DNA from: Bacillota bacterium
GTDB lineage: Bacteria > Bacillota > Clostridia > Christensenellales > SZUA-584
Length of the DNA: 19,391 nucleotides
Direction: 5' to 3'
Assembly: GCA_023399095.1 (NCBI GenBank)
Contig: JAEWQS010000108.1
Location: forward strand, 1-19,391
Of the stretch, positions 1 to 7,330 are shown in pieces (the first letter of the stretch is position 1; each line of letters opens with the position of its first letter). The translations under genes and the position numbers were made by a program. Below the pieces are notes generated by a model. That model did no database searches. It was not told the origin of the DNA and saw nothing but the letters and a program-made list of their open reading frames with translations.

Positions 1-240
1 AAAACAGCGACTCCTGGCGGAGTTGTCAAGAAGAAAGACGTCGTTAAGGCCGTCGTGGTGCGCAGCGTCTATGGCGTTCGCCGTAAAGACGGATCTTATA
101 TTCGGTTCGATGACAATGCGGCAGTGATTATCGATAGTCAGAAGCAGCCTAAGGGCACGCGCATATTCGGACCTGTTGCGCGGGAACTGAGAGAGAAGGA
201 ATATATGAAGATCGTCTCTCTTGCGCCCGAGGTATTATAG
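1..240 (+). CDS. rplN: 50S ribosomal protein L14, 3' part
   Basis: The reading frame is open from base 1 and ends with TAG at 238-240, giving the last 79 residues of an L14 that is about 122 residues long in most bacteria; the start lies before the window. The visible part contains the L14 core TPGGVVKKKDVVKAVVVR, the RRKDGSYIRFDDNAAV segment and the C-terminal GTRIFGPVARELREK block followed by IVSLAPEVL. L14 is a large-subunit protein at the 30S-50S interface, where it helps form an intersubunit bridge. rplX follows after 15 nt, which is the standard spc operon order. Family assignment is certain; only the missing 5' end limits the entry. Confidence 0.97.
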   Translation, partial: KTATPGGVVKKKDVVKAVVVRSVYGVRRKDGSYIRFDDNAAVIIDSQKQPKGTRIFGPVARELREKEYMKIVSLAPEVL

Positions 241-255
241 GAAGGCAGGATTGAC

Positions 256-579
256 ATGGCAAGAATGCATATAAAAAAAGATGACAAGGTTGTTGTGATC
301 TCAGGGAAGGACAAAGGCAAAAAGGGCAAGGTGCTTGTTGCCGAACCCAAGACCAGCAAAGTTGTCATTGAGAAAGTCAATATGGCGACGAAGCACGAAA
401 AGCCAAAAGGACAGGGAAAGCCCGGCGGCATCATACATCAAGAAGCGCCGATTTATGCCAGCAAGGTCATGCTTGTCTGCGGAAAATGCGGCAAAGCCAC
501 GCGTATTGCTTTTAAGCTTTTGGAAGACGGAAGCAAAGTTCGCGTGTGCAAAAAATGCGGCGAGACGTTCGACAAGTAA
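256..579 (+). CDS. rplX: 50S ribosomal protein L24 (zinc-ribbon type)
   Basis: This 107-residue protein begins with a KOW motif (residues about 8-35, KKDDKVVVISGKDKGKKGKV), the RNA-binding signature of L24, an assembly-initiating protein of the large subunit. The C-terminal half carries two CxxC pairs (C75/C78 and C98/C101) that look like a zinc ribbon, a feature present in many but not all bacterial L24 proteins. The ATG follows a GGAAGGCAGG-type ribosome-binding region just after the rplN stop. Length and gene order (rplN-rplX-rplE) are those of the spc operon. The zinc binding is inferred from the cysteine spacing. Confidence 0.97.
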   Translation: MARMHIKKDDKVVVISGKDKGKKGKVLVAEPKTSKVVIEKVNMATKHEKPKGQGKPGGIIHQEAPIYASKVMLVCGKCGKATRIAFKLLEDGSKVRVCKKCGETFDK

Positions 580-593
580 GGGAGGAATAGGAA

Positions 594-1133
594 ATGCCTA
601 GGTTAAAGGATACGTACTTAAGCGAGGTTGTACCCGCCTTGATGAAAAAATTCGGCTATAAAAACGTGATGCAAGTTCCCAAGCTTGAGAAGATCGTCAT
701 CAACATGGGGCTTGGCGACACGAAAGATAATCCCAAAGGGATGGATTCTGCGGTGAACGAGCTTATGATCATCGCGGGTCAAAAACCGGTGGTCACAAAA
801 GCCAAAAAGAGCGTGGCAAACTTCAAATTGCGTGAAGGTATGAAGATCGGTGCGAAGGTCACATTGCGCGGCACACGTATGTATGAATTTGCAGACAGGC
901 TTATGAGCGTTGCACTGCCGCGAGTCAGAGACTTCCGGGGTATCCCGTCATCGTCGTTTGACGGACGTGGCAATTTTGCGCTGGGTCTTAAGGAACAGCT
1001 TGTTTTCCCCGAGATCGTCTACGACAACGTGGATAAAATCCGCGGTATGGATATTGTGATGGTCACAACAGCGAAAACGGATGAGGAAGCCAGAGAGCTG
1101 TTAACGCTTCTCGGCATGCCTTTTAAGCGCTAA
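594..1133 (+). CDS. rplE: 50S ribosomal protein L5
   Basis: This 179-residue protein matches L5 along its whole length: the N-terminal LKDTYLSEVVPALMKKFGYKNVMQVPKLEKIVINMGLG, the central GQKPVVTKAKKSVANFKLREG block, and the C-terminal VYDNVDKIRGMDIVMVTTAKTDEEARELLTLLGMPF. L5 binds 5S rRNA and sits at the central protuberance of the large subunit, next to the P-site tRNA. The ATG at 594 follows the strong ribosome-binding site AGGGAGGAATAGG at 578-590. It lies 14 nt after rplX and 24 nt before rpsZ. In E. coli the start of this gene is the S8 repressor target; I did not find a convincing copy of that structure here. Confidence 0.98.
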   Translation: MPRLKDTYLSEVVPALMKKFGYKNVMQVPKLEKIVINMGLGDTKDNPKGMDSAVNELMIIAGQKPVVTKAKKSVANFKLREGMKIGAKVTLRGTRMYEFADRLMSVALPRVRDFRGIPSSSFDGRGNFALGLKEQLVFPEIVYDNVDKIRGMDIVMVTTAKTDEEARELLTLLGMPFKR

Positions 1134-1157
1134 CGAGAAAGTTGGGAGGAAAACCAA

Positions 1158-1343
1158 GTGGCTAAAAAGTCGATGATAAACAAACAGCAGAAGGGCTCGA
1201 AATTCTCTACGAGAAACTATACCCGTTGCAGCATTTGCGGACGTCCGCATGCGGTGCTTCGCAAATATGGCATCTGTCGTATCTGTTTTAGGGAGCTTGC
1301 CTACAAAGGCGAGATACCCGGCGTGAGAAAAGCGAGCTGGTAG
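1158..1343 (+). CDS. rpsZ: 30S ribosomal protein S14, zinc-binding type Z
   Basis: A 61-residue S14 of the short, zinc-binding (C+) class. It has C24-x2-C27 and C40-x2-C43 and the diagnostic end YTRCSICGRPHAVLRKYGICRICFRELAYKGEIPGVRKASW. S14 binds the 3' major (head) domain of 16S rRNA. The start is GTG at 1158, preceded by TTGGGAGGA at 1142-1150; this start yields the canonical MAKKSMI N-terminus. Bacteria that have a zinc-independent paralog keep it elsewhere; none is in this window. The gene is also called rpsN (type Z). Confidence 0.97.
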   Translation: MAKKSMINKQQKGSKFSTRNYTRCSICGRPHAVLRKYGICRICFRELAYKGEIPGVRKASW

Positions 1344-1378
1344 GCTTTTGTGTTCGATAAAACAAGGAGGAATTTGAC

Positions 1379-1777
1379 ATGCCAGTAACAGATCCTGTGG
1401 CGGATATGCTTACACGTATCCGTAATGCGATTGGAGCAAAACACGAAGTGATCGATATGCCCGCTTCCAAGATGAAGAAGGCAATTGCCGGTATTCTGCT
1501 TAAGGAAGGCTTCATAAAGGGGTATGAGTATAAAGAAGAGGGCCCGCAGGGCGTTATCCGCATCACGCTAAAATACGGTGATAAGGATGTGTCTATCGTC
1601 AATGGGCTCAAGAGGATCAGCAAACCGGGCCTGAGGGTTTACGCCAACAAGGATGAACTCCCCAAAGTACTCGGCGGCCTTGGCATAGCCATCATATCCA
1701 CGTCTAAAGGCGTCATGACTGACCGTGATGCGAGAGAAAATAGCGTGGGCGGAGAGGTTCTCGCTTACGTGTGGTAA
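1379..1777 (+). CDS. rpsH: 30S ribosomal protein S8
   Basis: This 132-residue protein is a full-length S8: N-terminal VTDPVADMLTRIRNA, the middle IRITLKYG and LKRISKPGLRVYANKDELPKVLGGLGIAIISTSKGVMTDRDAR, and the C-terminal VGGEVLAYVW. S8 binds helix 21 of 16S rRNA early in small-subunit assembly and in E. coli is the autogenous repressor of the spc operon. The ATG at 1379 follows AAGGAGG at 1362-1368. The last codons and the stop lie inside a perfect short hairpin, listed separately. A 63-nt gap separates it from rplF. Confidence 0.98.
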   Translation: MPVTDPVADMLTRIRNAIGAKHEVIDMPASKMKKAIAGILLKEGFIKGYEYKEEGPQGVIRITLKYGDKDVSIVNGLKRISKPGLRVYANKDELPKVLGGLGIAIISTSKGVMTDRDARENSVGGEVLAYVW

Positions 1778-1784
1778 CACACGT
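1767..1784 (+). other. Hairpin enclosing the rpsH stop codon
   Basis: ACGTGTG (1767-1773) and CACACGT (1778-1784) form a perfect 7-bp stem closed by the tetraloop GTAA, which fits the stable GNRA class as RNA. The TAA stop of rpsH (1775-1777) lies in the loop. No T-tract follows, so it is not an intrinsic terminator. It could protect or mark the 3' end of the upstream message within the operon, or be chance. The pairing is certain from the sequence; the function is unknown. Confidence 0.4.
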
Positions 1785-1840
1785 TTAAGGCGGCGGCTGA
1801 TCGCAGCATTGAAAATTACGCTTTTGCGGAGGAGATAAAA

Positions 1841-2380
1841 ATGTCGAGAATCGGTAGAATGCCTATAACGATTCCCTCGGGTGTCACGGTGACAGTCGAG
1901 ACGGGCAATGTCGTTAAGGTCACAAGCAAAAGGGGCGAGCTTACTGAAAAGATACCGTCTGAAATCGAAGTCAGCGTGGAAGACGATGTTTTGAATGTGA
2001 AGCGCAGCTCAGATGATAAAACAGCCCGGGCGATGCACGGCCTCTCCCGAGCAATCATCGCCAACATGGTCACGGGCCTCACGGATGGGTTTACCAAAAC
2101 ACTTGAGGTTGTGGGCGTGGGTTACAGAGTACAAAAGAGCGGCAACAAGATCGTGTTGAACGTGGGTTATTCTCACCCGGTTGAAGTGCCTGAGACAAAG
2201 GGCGTCACGCTGGATGTGGAAGGAACCAACATCATCAAAGTATCCGGCATATCCAAACAGGTTGTCGGCCAGTTTGCAGCAGATATTCGCGATATCCGTC
2301 CTCCCGAACCGTATAAGGGCAAGGGCATACGGTATCAGGGCGAGGAAGTTCTGCGCAAGGTCGGCAAGACCGGAATGTAG
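1841..2380 (+). CDS. rplF: 50S ribosomal protein L6
   Basis: At 179 residues this is the usual L6 size. It shows the N-terminal MSRIGRMPITIPSGVTV, the tandem beta-rich repeats of the family, and the C-terminal signature ADIRDIRPPEPYKGKGIRYQGEEVLRKVGKTGM. L6 sits near the L7/L12 stalk base and the sarcin-ricin loop, close to where translation factors bind. The ATG at 1841 follows TGCGGAGGAG at 1825-1834. rplR begins 15 nt downstream with an AGAGGTGG ribosome-binding site that starts right after the rplF stop. Confidence 0.98.
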   Translation: MSRIGRMPITIPSGVTVTVETGNVVKVTSKRGELTEKIPSEIEVSVEDDVLNVKRSSDDKTARAMHGLSRAIIANMVTGLTDGFTKTLEVVGVGYRVQKSGNKIVLNVGYSHPVEVPETKGVTLDVEGTNIIKVSGISKQVVGQFAADIRDIRPPEPYKGKGIRYQGEEVLRKVGKTGM

Positions 2381-2395
2381 AGAGGTGGCTTAAAA

Positions 2396-2764
2396 GTGAT
2401 TAAAAAGTTTGATAAAAATGCTATCAGGCAGGCGCGCCACTTAAGGGTACGCAACAAGATTTCGGGTACGACGGAAAGGCCGAGGCTCAACGTGTTCCGC
2501 AGCACAACCCACATCTATGCTCAGATCATTGACGATGTGAAGGGTGTGACGCTGGCAAGTGCCTCCACACTGAGCAGCGACGTAAAGAAGGACATCGAAG
2601 GCAAGACCAAGAAGGAAGCGGCCAAGGTCGTTGGTATGGCGATTGGCAGAAAAGCGCTCGCGGGCGGTATCGAACAGGTTGTTTTCGACCGCGGCGGTTA
2701 TATCTATATGGGCAGAGTTGAGCAGCTGGCAGAAGGCGCCAGAGAAGCCGGACTCAAGTTTTAA
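2396..2764 (+). CDS. rplR: 50S ribosomal protein L18
   Basis: This 122-residue protein matches L18, a 5S rRNA-binding protein of the central protuberance. Recognisable parts are RHLRVRNKISGTTERPRLNVFRSTTHIYAQIIDD, then KKEAAKVVGMAIGRKALAGGIEQVVFDRGGYIYMGRVEQLAEGAREAGLKF. The start is GTG at 2396, giving MIKKFDKN, with AGAGGTGG at 2381-2388 as ribosome-binding site. It lies between rplF and rpsE as in other spc operons. Confidence 0.98.
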   Translation: MIKKFDKNAIRQARHLRVRNKISGTTERPRLNVFRSTTHIYAQIIDDVKGVTLASASTLSSDVKKDIEGKTKKEAAKVVGMAIGRKALAGGIEQVVFDRGGYIYMGRVEQLAEGAREAGLKF

Positions 2765-2779
2765 AAGGAGGTTTATCTG

Positions 2780-3346
2780 GTGCAGAGGAACGATTCATTC
2801 CAAAAAGGCGACAGAAAGAACGATAAAGGCTCACCGCGCGGCGGCCGCAAGAACTTCAAGAGAGAAGAAGATCAGGAGTTCAAGGAAAAGCTCGTTTATG
2901 TCAACCGCGTTGCCAAGGTTGTCAAGGGCGGTCGTAACTTCAGATTTACGGCTTTGGTCGTTGTCGGTGATGAAAAAGGCCGTGTGGGCGCGGGTCTTGG
3001 TAAAGCGGCGGAAATTCCGGACGCGATTTCCAAGGCTGTGCAGAAAGCCAAACGCAGCTTGATACAGGTTCCCCTGGTGGGAACGACGATTCCTCACGAG
3101 GTAATCGGTATATTCGGAAGAGGCCGTGTGTTGTTGTTGCCGGCATCAGAAGGTACCGGTGTTATCGCGGGTGGACCGGCCAGAGCGGTGCTCGAGCTGG
3201 CAGGCGTGAAAGACATCAAGACAAAGTCACAAGGCTCTAACACCCCGGTCAACTGTGTGAAGGCCACGCTCGAAGGCTTAAAGGCGCTCAAGACGGCGGA
3301 GGAGTATGCAAGGCTTCGCGGTATTAGTGTCGATCAGCTTAAATAA
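2780..3346 (+). CDS. rpsE: 30S ribosomal protein S5
   Basis: A 188-residue S5, longer than the roughly 166 residues of Bacillus because of a charged, low-complexity N-terminal extension (residues 1 to about 32, rich in K, R, D, G and N). The S5 double-stranded-RNA-binding fold follows (EKLVYVNRVAKVVKGGRNFRFTALVVVGD, about 36-64; GRVGAGLGKAAEIPDAISKA, about 67-86). The C-terminal domain has the GTTIPHEVIG and ASEGTGVIAGGPARAVLELAGVKD blocks. S5 contributes to mRNA entry and decoding fidelity. The GTG start at 2780 is chosen because AAAAGGAGG (2763-2771) sits 8 nt upstream; a later start would lose that spacing. Confidence 0.97.
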   Translation: MQRNDSFQKGDRKNDKGSPRGGRKNFKREEDQEFKEKLVYVNRVAKVVKGGRNFRFTALVVVGDEKGRVGAGLGKAAEIPDAISKAVQKAKRSLIQVPLVGTTIPHEVIGIFGRGRVLLLPASEGTGVIAGGPARAVLELAGVKDIKTKSQGSNTPVNCVKATLEGLKALKTAEEYARLRGISVDQLK

Positions 3347-3360
3347 GGAGGCCAGAAATC

Positions 3361-3552
3361 ATGGCAAAGAAAGCGGCAAAGATTAAGGTTCAGCTCGTGA
3401 AAAGCGCGATCGGCTATGCAAAAGATCAGAAGGCGACGCTGGAAGCTCTTGGTCTGAAAAAGATGAACGCAATCGTGGAGCATGACGATAATGCATGCAT
3501 TCGCGGAATGATTAATAAAGTGACGCACCTGGTTAAGGTGCTAGACGCTTAA
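3361..3552 (+). CDS. rpmD: 50S ribosomal protein L30
   Basis: A 63-residue L30: KIKVQLVKSAIGYAKDQKATLEALGLKKMNAIVEHDDNACIRGMINKVTHLVKVLD. The V-x2-S-x-I-G start, the LGLKK-x3 core and the RGMI-K-V-HLV end are family hallmarks. It is a small protein near helix 38 of 23S rRNA. The ATG at 3361 follows AAGGAGG (3345-3351), and the gene fills the space between rpsE and rplO with gaps of 14 nt on each side. Confidence 0.97.
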   Translation: MAKKAAKIKVQLVKSAIGYAKDQKATLEALGLKKMNAIVEHDDNACIRGMINKVTHLVKVLDA

Positions 3553-3566
3553 AGGAGGCAGGACGA

Positions 3567-4010
3567 GTGAATATCTATGAATTAAAGCCGGCTCCGGGCT
3601 CCAAAAAGAAAAGCAAACGTGTGGGCAGAGGTATCGGATCTGGTCACGGCAAGACGTCTACGCGCGGTCAGGACGGTCAGTGGTCCAGAAGCGGCGGCGG
3701 CGTGCGTCCCGGCTTTGAAGGCGGCCAGATGCCGCTTAGCAGACGGCTGCCCAAAAGAGGCTTTACAAACATATTCGCCAAAGAATATGCAACCGTGAAT
3801 GTCAGCGAGCTTAACGTCCTCGAAGACGACACGGAAGTGACTGTGGAGCTTTTGAAGGAAAAAAGAATCATCAGAAAGACATATGACGGCTTAAAAGTGC
3901 TTGGCAATGGAGAAATAACCAAAAAACTTACCGTCAAAGCGGCTAAGTTCACTCAGACGGCTGCGGAGAAAATTGCCGCTGCCGGAGGAACGGCAGAGGT
4001 GATTAAGTAA
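3567..4010 (+). CDS. rplO: 50S ribosomal protein L15
   Basis: This 147-residue L15 has the glycine- and arginine-rich N-terminal extension of the family (VGRGIGSGHGKTSTRGQDGQ, about 18-37), then GGGVRPGFEGGQMPLSRRLPKRGF, and a folded C-terminal half ending AAEKIAAAGGTAEVIK. The extension threads into 23S rRNA late in large-subunit assembly. The start is GTG at 3567, with AAAGGAGG at 3551-3558 upstream. Its TAA stop shares the A at 4010 with the ATG of secY, so the two genes are probably translationally coupled. Confidence 0.98.
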   Translation: MNIYELKPAPGSKKKSKRVGRGIGSGHGKTSTRGQDGQWSRSGGGVRPGFEGGQMPLSRRLPKRGFTNIFAKEYATVNVSELNVLEDDTEVTVELLKEKRIIRKTYDGLKVLGNGEITKKLTVKAAKFTQTAAEKIAAAGGTAEVIK

Positions 4011-5278
4011 TGTTTAGTACGCTCAGAAACGCATGGAAGGTTCCGGATATCAGGAAAAAGATGCTCTATACGATCATGATGCTGATCGTCTACAGAATCG
4101 GTGCTCACGTGCCGGTTCCGGGCGTTGATGCGGCGTATGTGGCACAAGAAGTGGGAAAGAACGCGTTTGGTGGCTTCGTAAACCTCTTTTCGGGTGGTGG
4201 GTTAACCAATTTCTCTCTGTTTGCTCTGGGTATCATACCTTACGTCACAGCTTCGATTATCATGAACCTGCTGACGATGGCGATTCCGCCGTTGGAGCGG
4301 ATGTCTAAGGAAGGCCCCGAGGGTCGCAAAAAAATCGCATCTATCACGCGTTACGCGGGCGTGGGCCTTGGCCTTATTCAGGCGATCGGCATGCTGTCGA
4401 TATTTGGCGAAGGTGCAATTCTGAACACGGGAACACCAATGATCCTCAATTATATCACGATTGTGCTTTGTCTCACGGCAGGTACAGCGCTGATTATGTG
4501 GATCGGTGAGCATATCACGGAGAATGGCGTGGGTAACGGTATTTCGCTGCTGATTTTCGTCGGTATCATATCCGCTTTACCCAGTGCAGCGGTTTCGTAT
4601 GTAGGAAACGTGGTTATTGGCGCGGCGTCGGTGGTCACACTGATCATCGTGGTTTTGGCTTCGTTGGCTATCGTGGTAGGTATCACGTTTATCGATATGG
4701 GTGAACGGCGTATACCGGTGCAGTATGCCAAGCGTGTGGTTGGGCGCAAGATTTACGGCGGACAGTCCACTCATATACCGATGAAGATCAATTCGTCGGG
4801 CGTGCTGCCGCTCATCTTTGCGATGACACTTGTGCAGTTTCCCGGCATGATCATGCAGTTTTTCTCATCGGCTGAGACTCAGGCTTCGTATAAAGCCGTG
4901 ATGGGTTCATCTTCACCGCTTTACCTTGTGCTGTTTGCGCTGCTGATATTCTTCTTTACCTTCTTTTATGCACAGGCGACATTCAATCCAATGGATGTAT
5001 CGAAGAACCTTCAGCAAAACGGTGGGTTTATCCCCGGCATACGCGCAGGCAAGCCAACGTCGGATCATCTTCAGAAGATACTTGTTCGCGTGACGCTGTT
5101 CGGCGCGATATTCCTCGCGCTGGTGGCCACAGTGCCCACCATGATCGCGGGATTCTCAGGCTTTGATTCACCGTTCGGCGCGACAGGCTTGCTCATCATG
5201 GTCAGTGTGTCTCTCGAGACGACAAGACAGCTTGAATCCCATATGATGATGCGTCATTATAAAGGGTTCCTTAAATAG
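4010..5278 (+). CDS. secY: Protein translocase channel subunit SecY
   Basis: This 422-residue polytopic membrane protein is the central channel of the Sec translocon, which moves unfolded proteins across or into the cytoplasmic membrane. The length and about ten hydrophobic segments fit. The cytosolic N-terminus (LRNAWKVPDIRKKMLYTIMMLIVYRIG) is followed by the VPVPGVD segment, the plug-region glycines (NLFSGGGLTNFSLFALGIIPYVTASI, about 58-83), and the loop GERRIPVQYAKR (231-242) that contacts SecA or the ribosome. The C-terminal QATFNPMDVSKNLQQNGGFIPGIRAGKPT block is also typical. It overlaps rplO by one base and precedes adk by 9 nt, the classic rplO-secY-adk-map order. Confidence 0.98.
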   Translation: MFSTLRNAWKVPDIRKKMLYTIMMLIVYRIGAHVPVPGVDAAYVAQEVGKNAFGGFVNLFSGGGLTNFSLFALGIIPYVTASIIMNLLTMAIPPLERMSKEGPEGRKKIASITRYAGVGLGLIQAIGMLSIFGEGAILNTGTPMILNYITIVLCLTAGTALIMWIGEHITENGVGNGISLLIFVGIISALPSAAVSYVGNVVIGAASVVTLIIVVLASLAIVVGITFIDMGERRIPVQYAKRVVGRKIYGGQSTHIPMKINSSGVLPLIFAMTLVQFPGMIMQFFSSAETQASYKAVMGSSSPLYLVLFALLIFFFTFFYAQATFNPMDVSKNLQQNGGFIPGIRAGKPTSDHLQKILVRVTLFGAIFLALVATVPTMIAGFSGFDSPFGATGLLIMVSVSLETTRQLESHMMMRHYKGFLK

Positions 5279-5287
5279 AGGTAGACA

Positions 5288-5914
5288 ATGAGACTGATGT
5301 TTGTGGGACCGCCGGGTGCCGGCAAAGGCACGCAAGCGGTTCGGATAGCAGTAAAATATAATATTCCTCATATATCCACAGGCGATATGCTGCGCGAAGA
5401 GATTAAGGGCGGCACAGAGCTTGGGAAACAGGCAAAATCATATATTGATGCAGGTGAGCTTGTGCCCGATCAGGTGATTATCGACATGGTCAAAGAGCGA
5501 ACCAGTAAGCCGGATGCGGCGGATGGGTTCCTGCTTGACGGGTTCCCGCGGACACGTGAGCAGGCAGAAGCGCTTGGCACATTTGCCACGCTGGATGCCG
5601 TGATCAACATCAACGTACCGGATGACAAGCTGATACACCGCATATGCGGAAGACGCATATGTACGGGCTGCGGTGCCACTTATCATGAATCGATGCTGGA
5701 AGATCCAAAGCGCTGCCCAAAATGCGGCGGCAAGTTGTATGTGCGTGACGATGACAAAGAAGAAATCGTCAAACAGAGGCTAAGCGTTTACAAGCAAAAG
5801 ACGCAGCCGCTGATCGAGTACTATACGGATCTTGGTATACTGCACGATGTGGTGGGTTCAGGTGGAATCGATGATATCACCGAAACGATACTGGATGTGC
5901 TGGAGCAAAAATGA
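5288..5914 (+). CDS. adk: Adenylate kinase (zinc-binding LID)
   Basis: This 208-residue enzyme interconverts ATP + AMP and 2 ADP in the cytoplasm. It has the P-loop GPPGAGKGT (7-15), the AMP-binding STGDMLREEI (30-39), DGFPRTREQAEAL (84-96), and the LID domain with the RRICTGCGATYH segment. In the LID four cysteines (C125, C128, C143, C146) form a complete zinc site, as in many Gram-positive adenylate kinases. The start ATG at 5288 follows AGAGGTAG at 5277-5284. Its TGA stop overlaps the ATG of map (ATGA), indicating coupled translation. Confidence 0.98.
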   Translation: MRLMFVGPPGAGKGTQAVRIAVKYNIPHISTGDMLREEIKGGTELGKQAKSYIDAGELVPDQVIIDMVKERTSKPDAADGFLLDGFPRTREQAEALGTFATLDAVININVPDDKLIHRICGRRICTGCGATYHESMLEDPKRCPKCGGKLYVRDDDKEEIVKQRLSVYKQKTQPLIEYYTDLGILHDVVGSGGIDDITETILDVLEQK

Positions 5915-6657
5915 TCACATTAAAGTCTCCCAGAGAAATTGAATTCATGCGTGACGCTGGCAGAATAACGGCGGAGGCGCTAAAGCAGGTGGGAGAGGCG
6001 ATAAAGCCCGGAATAACGACGCTGGAGCTGGACGCCATAGCAAAACGATATATCCAAAAGCAGGGCGCAGAGCCATCTTTCCTTGGGTTTTCCGGTTATC
6101 CGGCATCGATATGCGCGTCGATAAACGATGAGATTGTGCATGGCATACCGTCGGACAGAGTGATTCAAAGCGGCGACATTGTGAGCATTGACCTTGGTGC
6201 CAAATACAAAGGTTACCACGGAGACAGTGCGAAAACATACGCTGTCGGTAAGGTGAGCAGCGAAGCGCTTCGGTTAATCGAGGTGACCAAGAAGGCGTTT
6301 TACGCCGGAATGAACGCATTTGTCAACGGCAGCCGATTACAGAGTATATCGGCCGCCGTACAGAATACAGCTGAGGCTGCCGGATTTTCGGTGGTGAGAG
6401 AGCTGGTGGGGCATGGCATTGGGCGTGACATGCACGAGGAACCCAATGTGCCGAATTTTGTGAGCGGCAGCCGCGGCCCGAAGCTTCGGGTAGGCATGGT
6501 GCTCGCGATAGAGCCCATGATCAACCTTGGCGGCAAGGAGACAGTGACCATGCCGGACGGCTGGACAGTGCGTACAAAGGATGGCAGTTTGACGGCGCAT
6601 TATGAGCATACGGTGGCGCTGATGGATGACGGACCTTTGATCCTCACCCAGACGTAG
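5911..6657 (+). CDS. map: Methionine aminopeptidase, type I
   Basis: This 248-residue dinuclear metalloprotease removes the initiator methionine from nascent proteins when the second residue is small. The complete metal-ligand set is present: D94 (in SIDLGA), D105 (HGDSAKT), H168 (GHGIG), E201 (AIEPMI) and E232 (YEHT), and H77 in NDEIVHGIP is the usual substrate-site histidine. There is no N-terminal zinc-finger or SH3-binding extension, so it is the short bacterial form. The ATG overlaps the adk stop by 4 nt. Placement next to adk and the ribosomal genes is normal and ties its expression to translation capacity. Confidence 0.98.
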   Translation: MITLKSPREIEFMRDAGRITAEALKQVGEAIKPGITTLELDAIAKRYIQKQGAEPSFLGFSGYPASICASINDEIVHGIPSDRVIQSGDIVSIDLGAKYKGYHGDSAKTYAVGKVSSEALRLIEVTKKAFYAGMNAFVNGSRLQSISAAVQNTAEAAGFSVVRELVGHGIGRDMHEEPNVPNFVSGSRGPKLRVGMVLAIEPMINLGGKETVTMPDGWTVRTKDGSLTAHYEHTVALMDDGPLILTQT

Positions 6658-6668
6658 GGAGATATGAT

Positions 6669-6953
6669 ATGGTTGAATATCCCGTAGAGATTGGAAGGGT
6701 TGCCGTATCAAACGCCGGCCGCGATAAAGACAGGTATTTCGTCATTGTGGAAATCATCGATGACAATTACGTATATATTGTTGATGGCGACTTAAGAACG
6801 AAAGATCGTCCCAAGAAGAAAAAGCTTCGGCATTTAAAGCTCTGTCCTCATGTGCTTGACGGGATTGCGGCCAAGCTGAAAGGGGGCGCAAGAGTATTTG
6901 ATGCGGAAATACGCAGCGCGATACGATCGTGCAAGAGCGAAAGCGATGCTTAG
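6669..6953 (+). CDS. KOW-domain RNA-binding protein (L14e-like)
   Basis: This 94-residue protein starts with a KOW-type beta-barrel (EIGRVAVSNAGRDKDRYFVIVEIIDDNYVYIVDGDLRTKDRPKKKKLRHLKL, about 7-58) resembling archaeal and eukaryotic L14e. Proteins of this kind commonly sit between map and infA in Clostridia; their role is not well established, but the KOW fold and basic KKKK stretch suggest rRNA or ribosome association. The C-terminal third (about 60-94) has no feature I recognise. The ATG at 6669 follows TAGGGAGA at 6655-6662; an out-of-frame ATG at 6664 is ignored. Its stop lies against the infA ribosome-binding site. Confidence 0.85.
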   Translation: MVEYPVEIGRVAVSNAGRDKDRYFVIVEIIDDNYVYIVDGDLRTKDRPKKKKLRHLKLCPHVLDGIAAKLKGGARVFDAEIRSAIRSCKSESDA

Positions 6954-6967
6954 AAGGGGGAAGCGAT

Positions 6968-7189
6968 TTGTCTAAGAGCGACGTCATAGAGATGGAAGGC
7001 AGAGTGACGGAGGCCTTCCCAAACGCAGTGTTTGAAGTCGAGTTAGAAAACGGCCACAAAGTCTTGGCACATATATCGGGAAAGCTGAGGATGCATTATA
7101 TCCGTATACTGCCCGGTGATAAAGTGACTGTAGAAATATCGCCTTACGACTTGACGCGTGGACGTATAACATGGCGCGGTAAGGGCTAA
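6968..7189 (+). CDS. infA: Translation initiation factor IF-1
   Basis: A 73-residue IF-1 with the single S1/OB fold: DVIEMEGRVTEAFPNAVFEVELENGHKVLAHISGKLRMHYIRILPGDKVTVEISPYDLTRGRITWR. IF-1 occupies the 30S A site during initiation. I choose the TTG at 6968 as start. It lies 7 nt after AGAAGGGGG (6952-6960) and gives the usual IF-1 length of about 72. The frame is also open back to a GTG at 6929, but that would add 13 residues that overlap the upstream gene and do not look like IF-1. A TTG start is uncommon for such a highly expressed gene. Confidence 0.95.
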   Translation: MSKSDVIEMEGRVTEAFPNAVFEVELENGHKVLAHISGKLRMHYIRILPGDKVTVEISPYDLTRGRITWRGKG

Positions 7190-7209
7190 CATCAAAGGAG
7201 GAAATAATA

Positions 7210-7323
7210 ATGAAAGTCAGACCGTCGGTGAAACCGATATGTGAAAAGTGTAAGGTCATCAAGCGCAAGGGCAAAGTCATGGTGATCTGTGTGAATCCAA
7301 AGCACAAGCAGACGCAAGGATGA
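7210..7323 (+). CDS. rpmJ: 50S ribosomal protein L36 (zinc type)
   Basis: An open frame of 37 codons encodes MKVRPSVKPICEKCKVIKRK and then GKVMVICVNPKHKQTQG, a complete L36. The zinc ligands of the C+ type are all present: C11, C14, C27 and H32. L36 is the smallest large-subunit protein and bridges 23S rRNA domains near the factor-binding site. The ATG at 7210 is preceded by AAAGGAGGAAA (7194-7204). It lies 20 nt after infA, the usual infA-rpmJ-rpsM order. The TGA stop is at 7321-7323. Confidence 0.97.
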   Translation: MKVRPSVKPICEKCKVIKRKGKVMVICVNPKHKQTQG

Positions 7324-7330
7324 ATGTTTG

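Noticed and set aside
6929..6967. 13-residue N-terminal extension of IF-1 from a GTG at 6929
   Set aside because: It would overlap the KOW gene, lacks a suitable ribosome-binding site, and makes IF-1 longer than the family norm.
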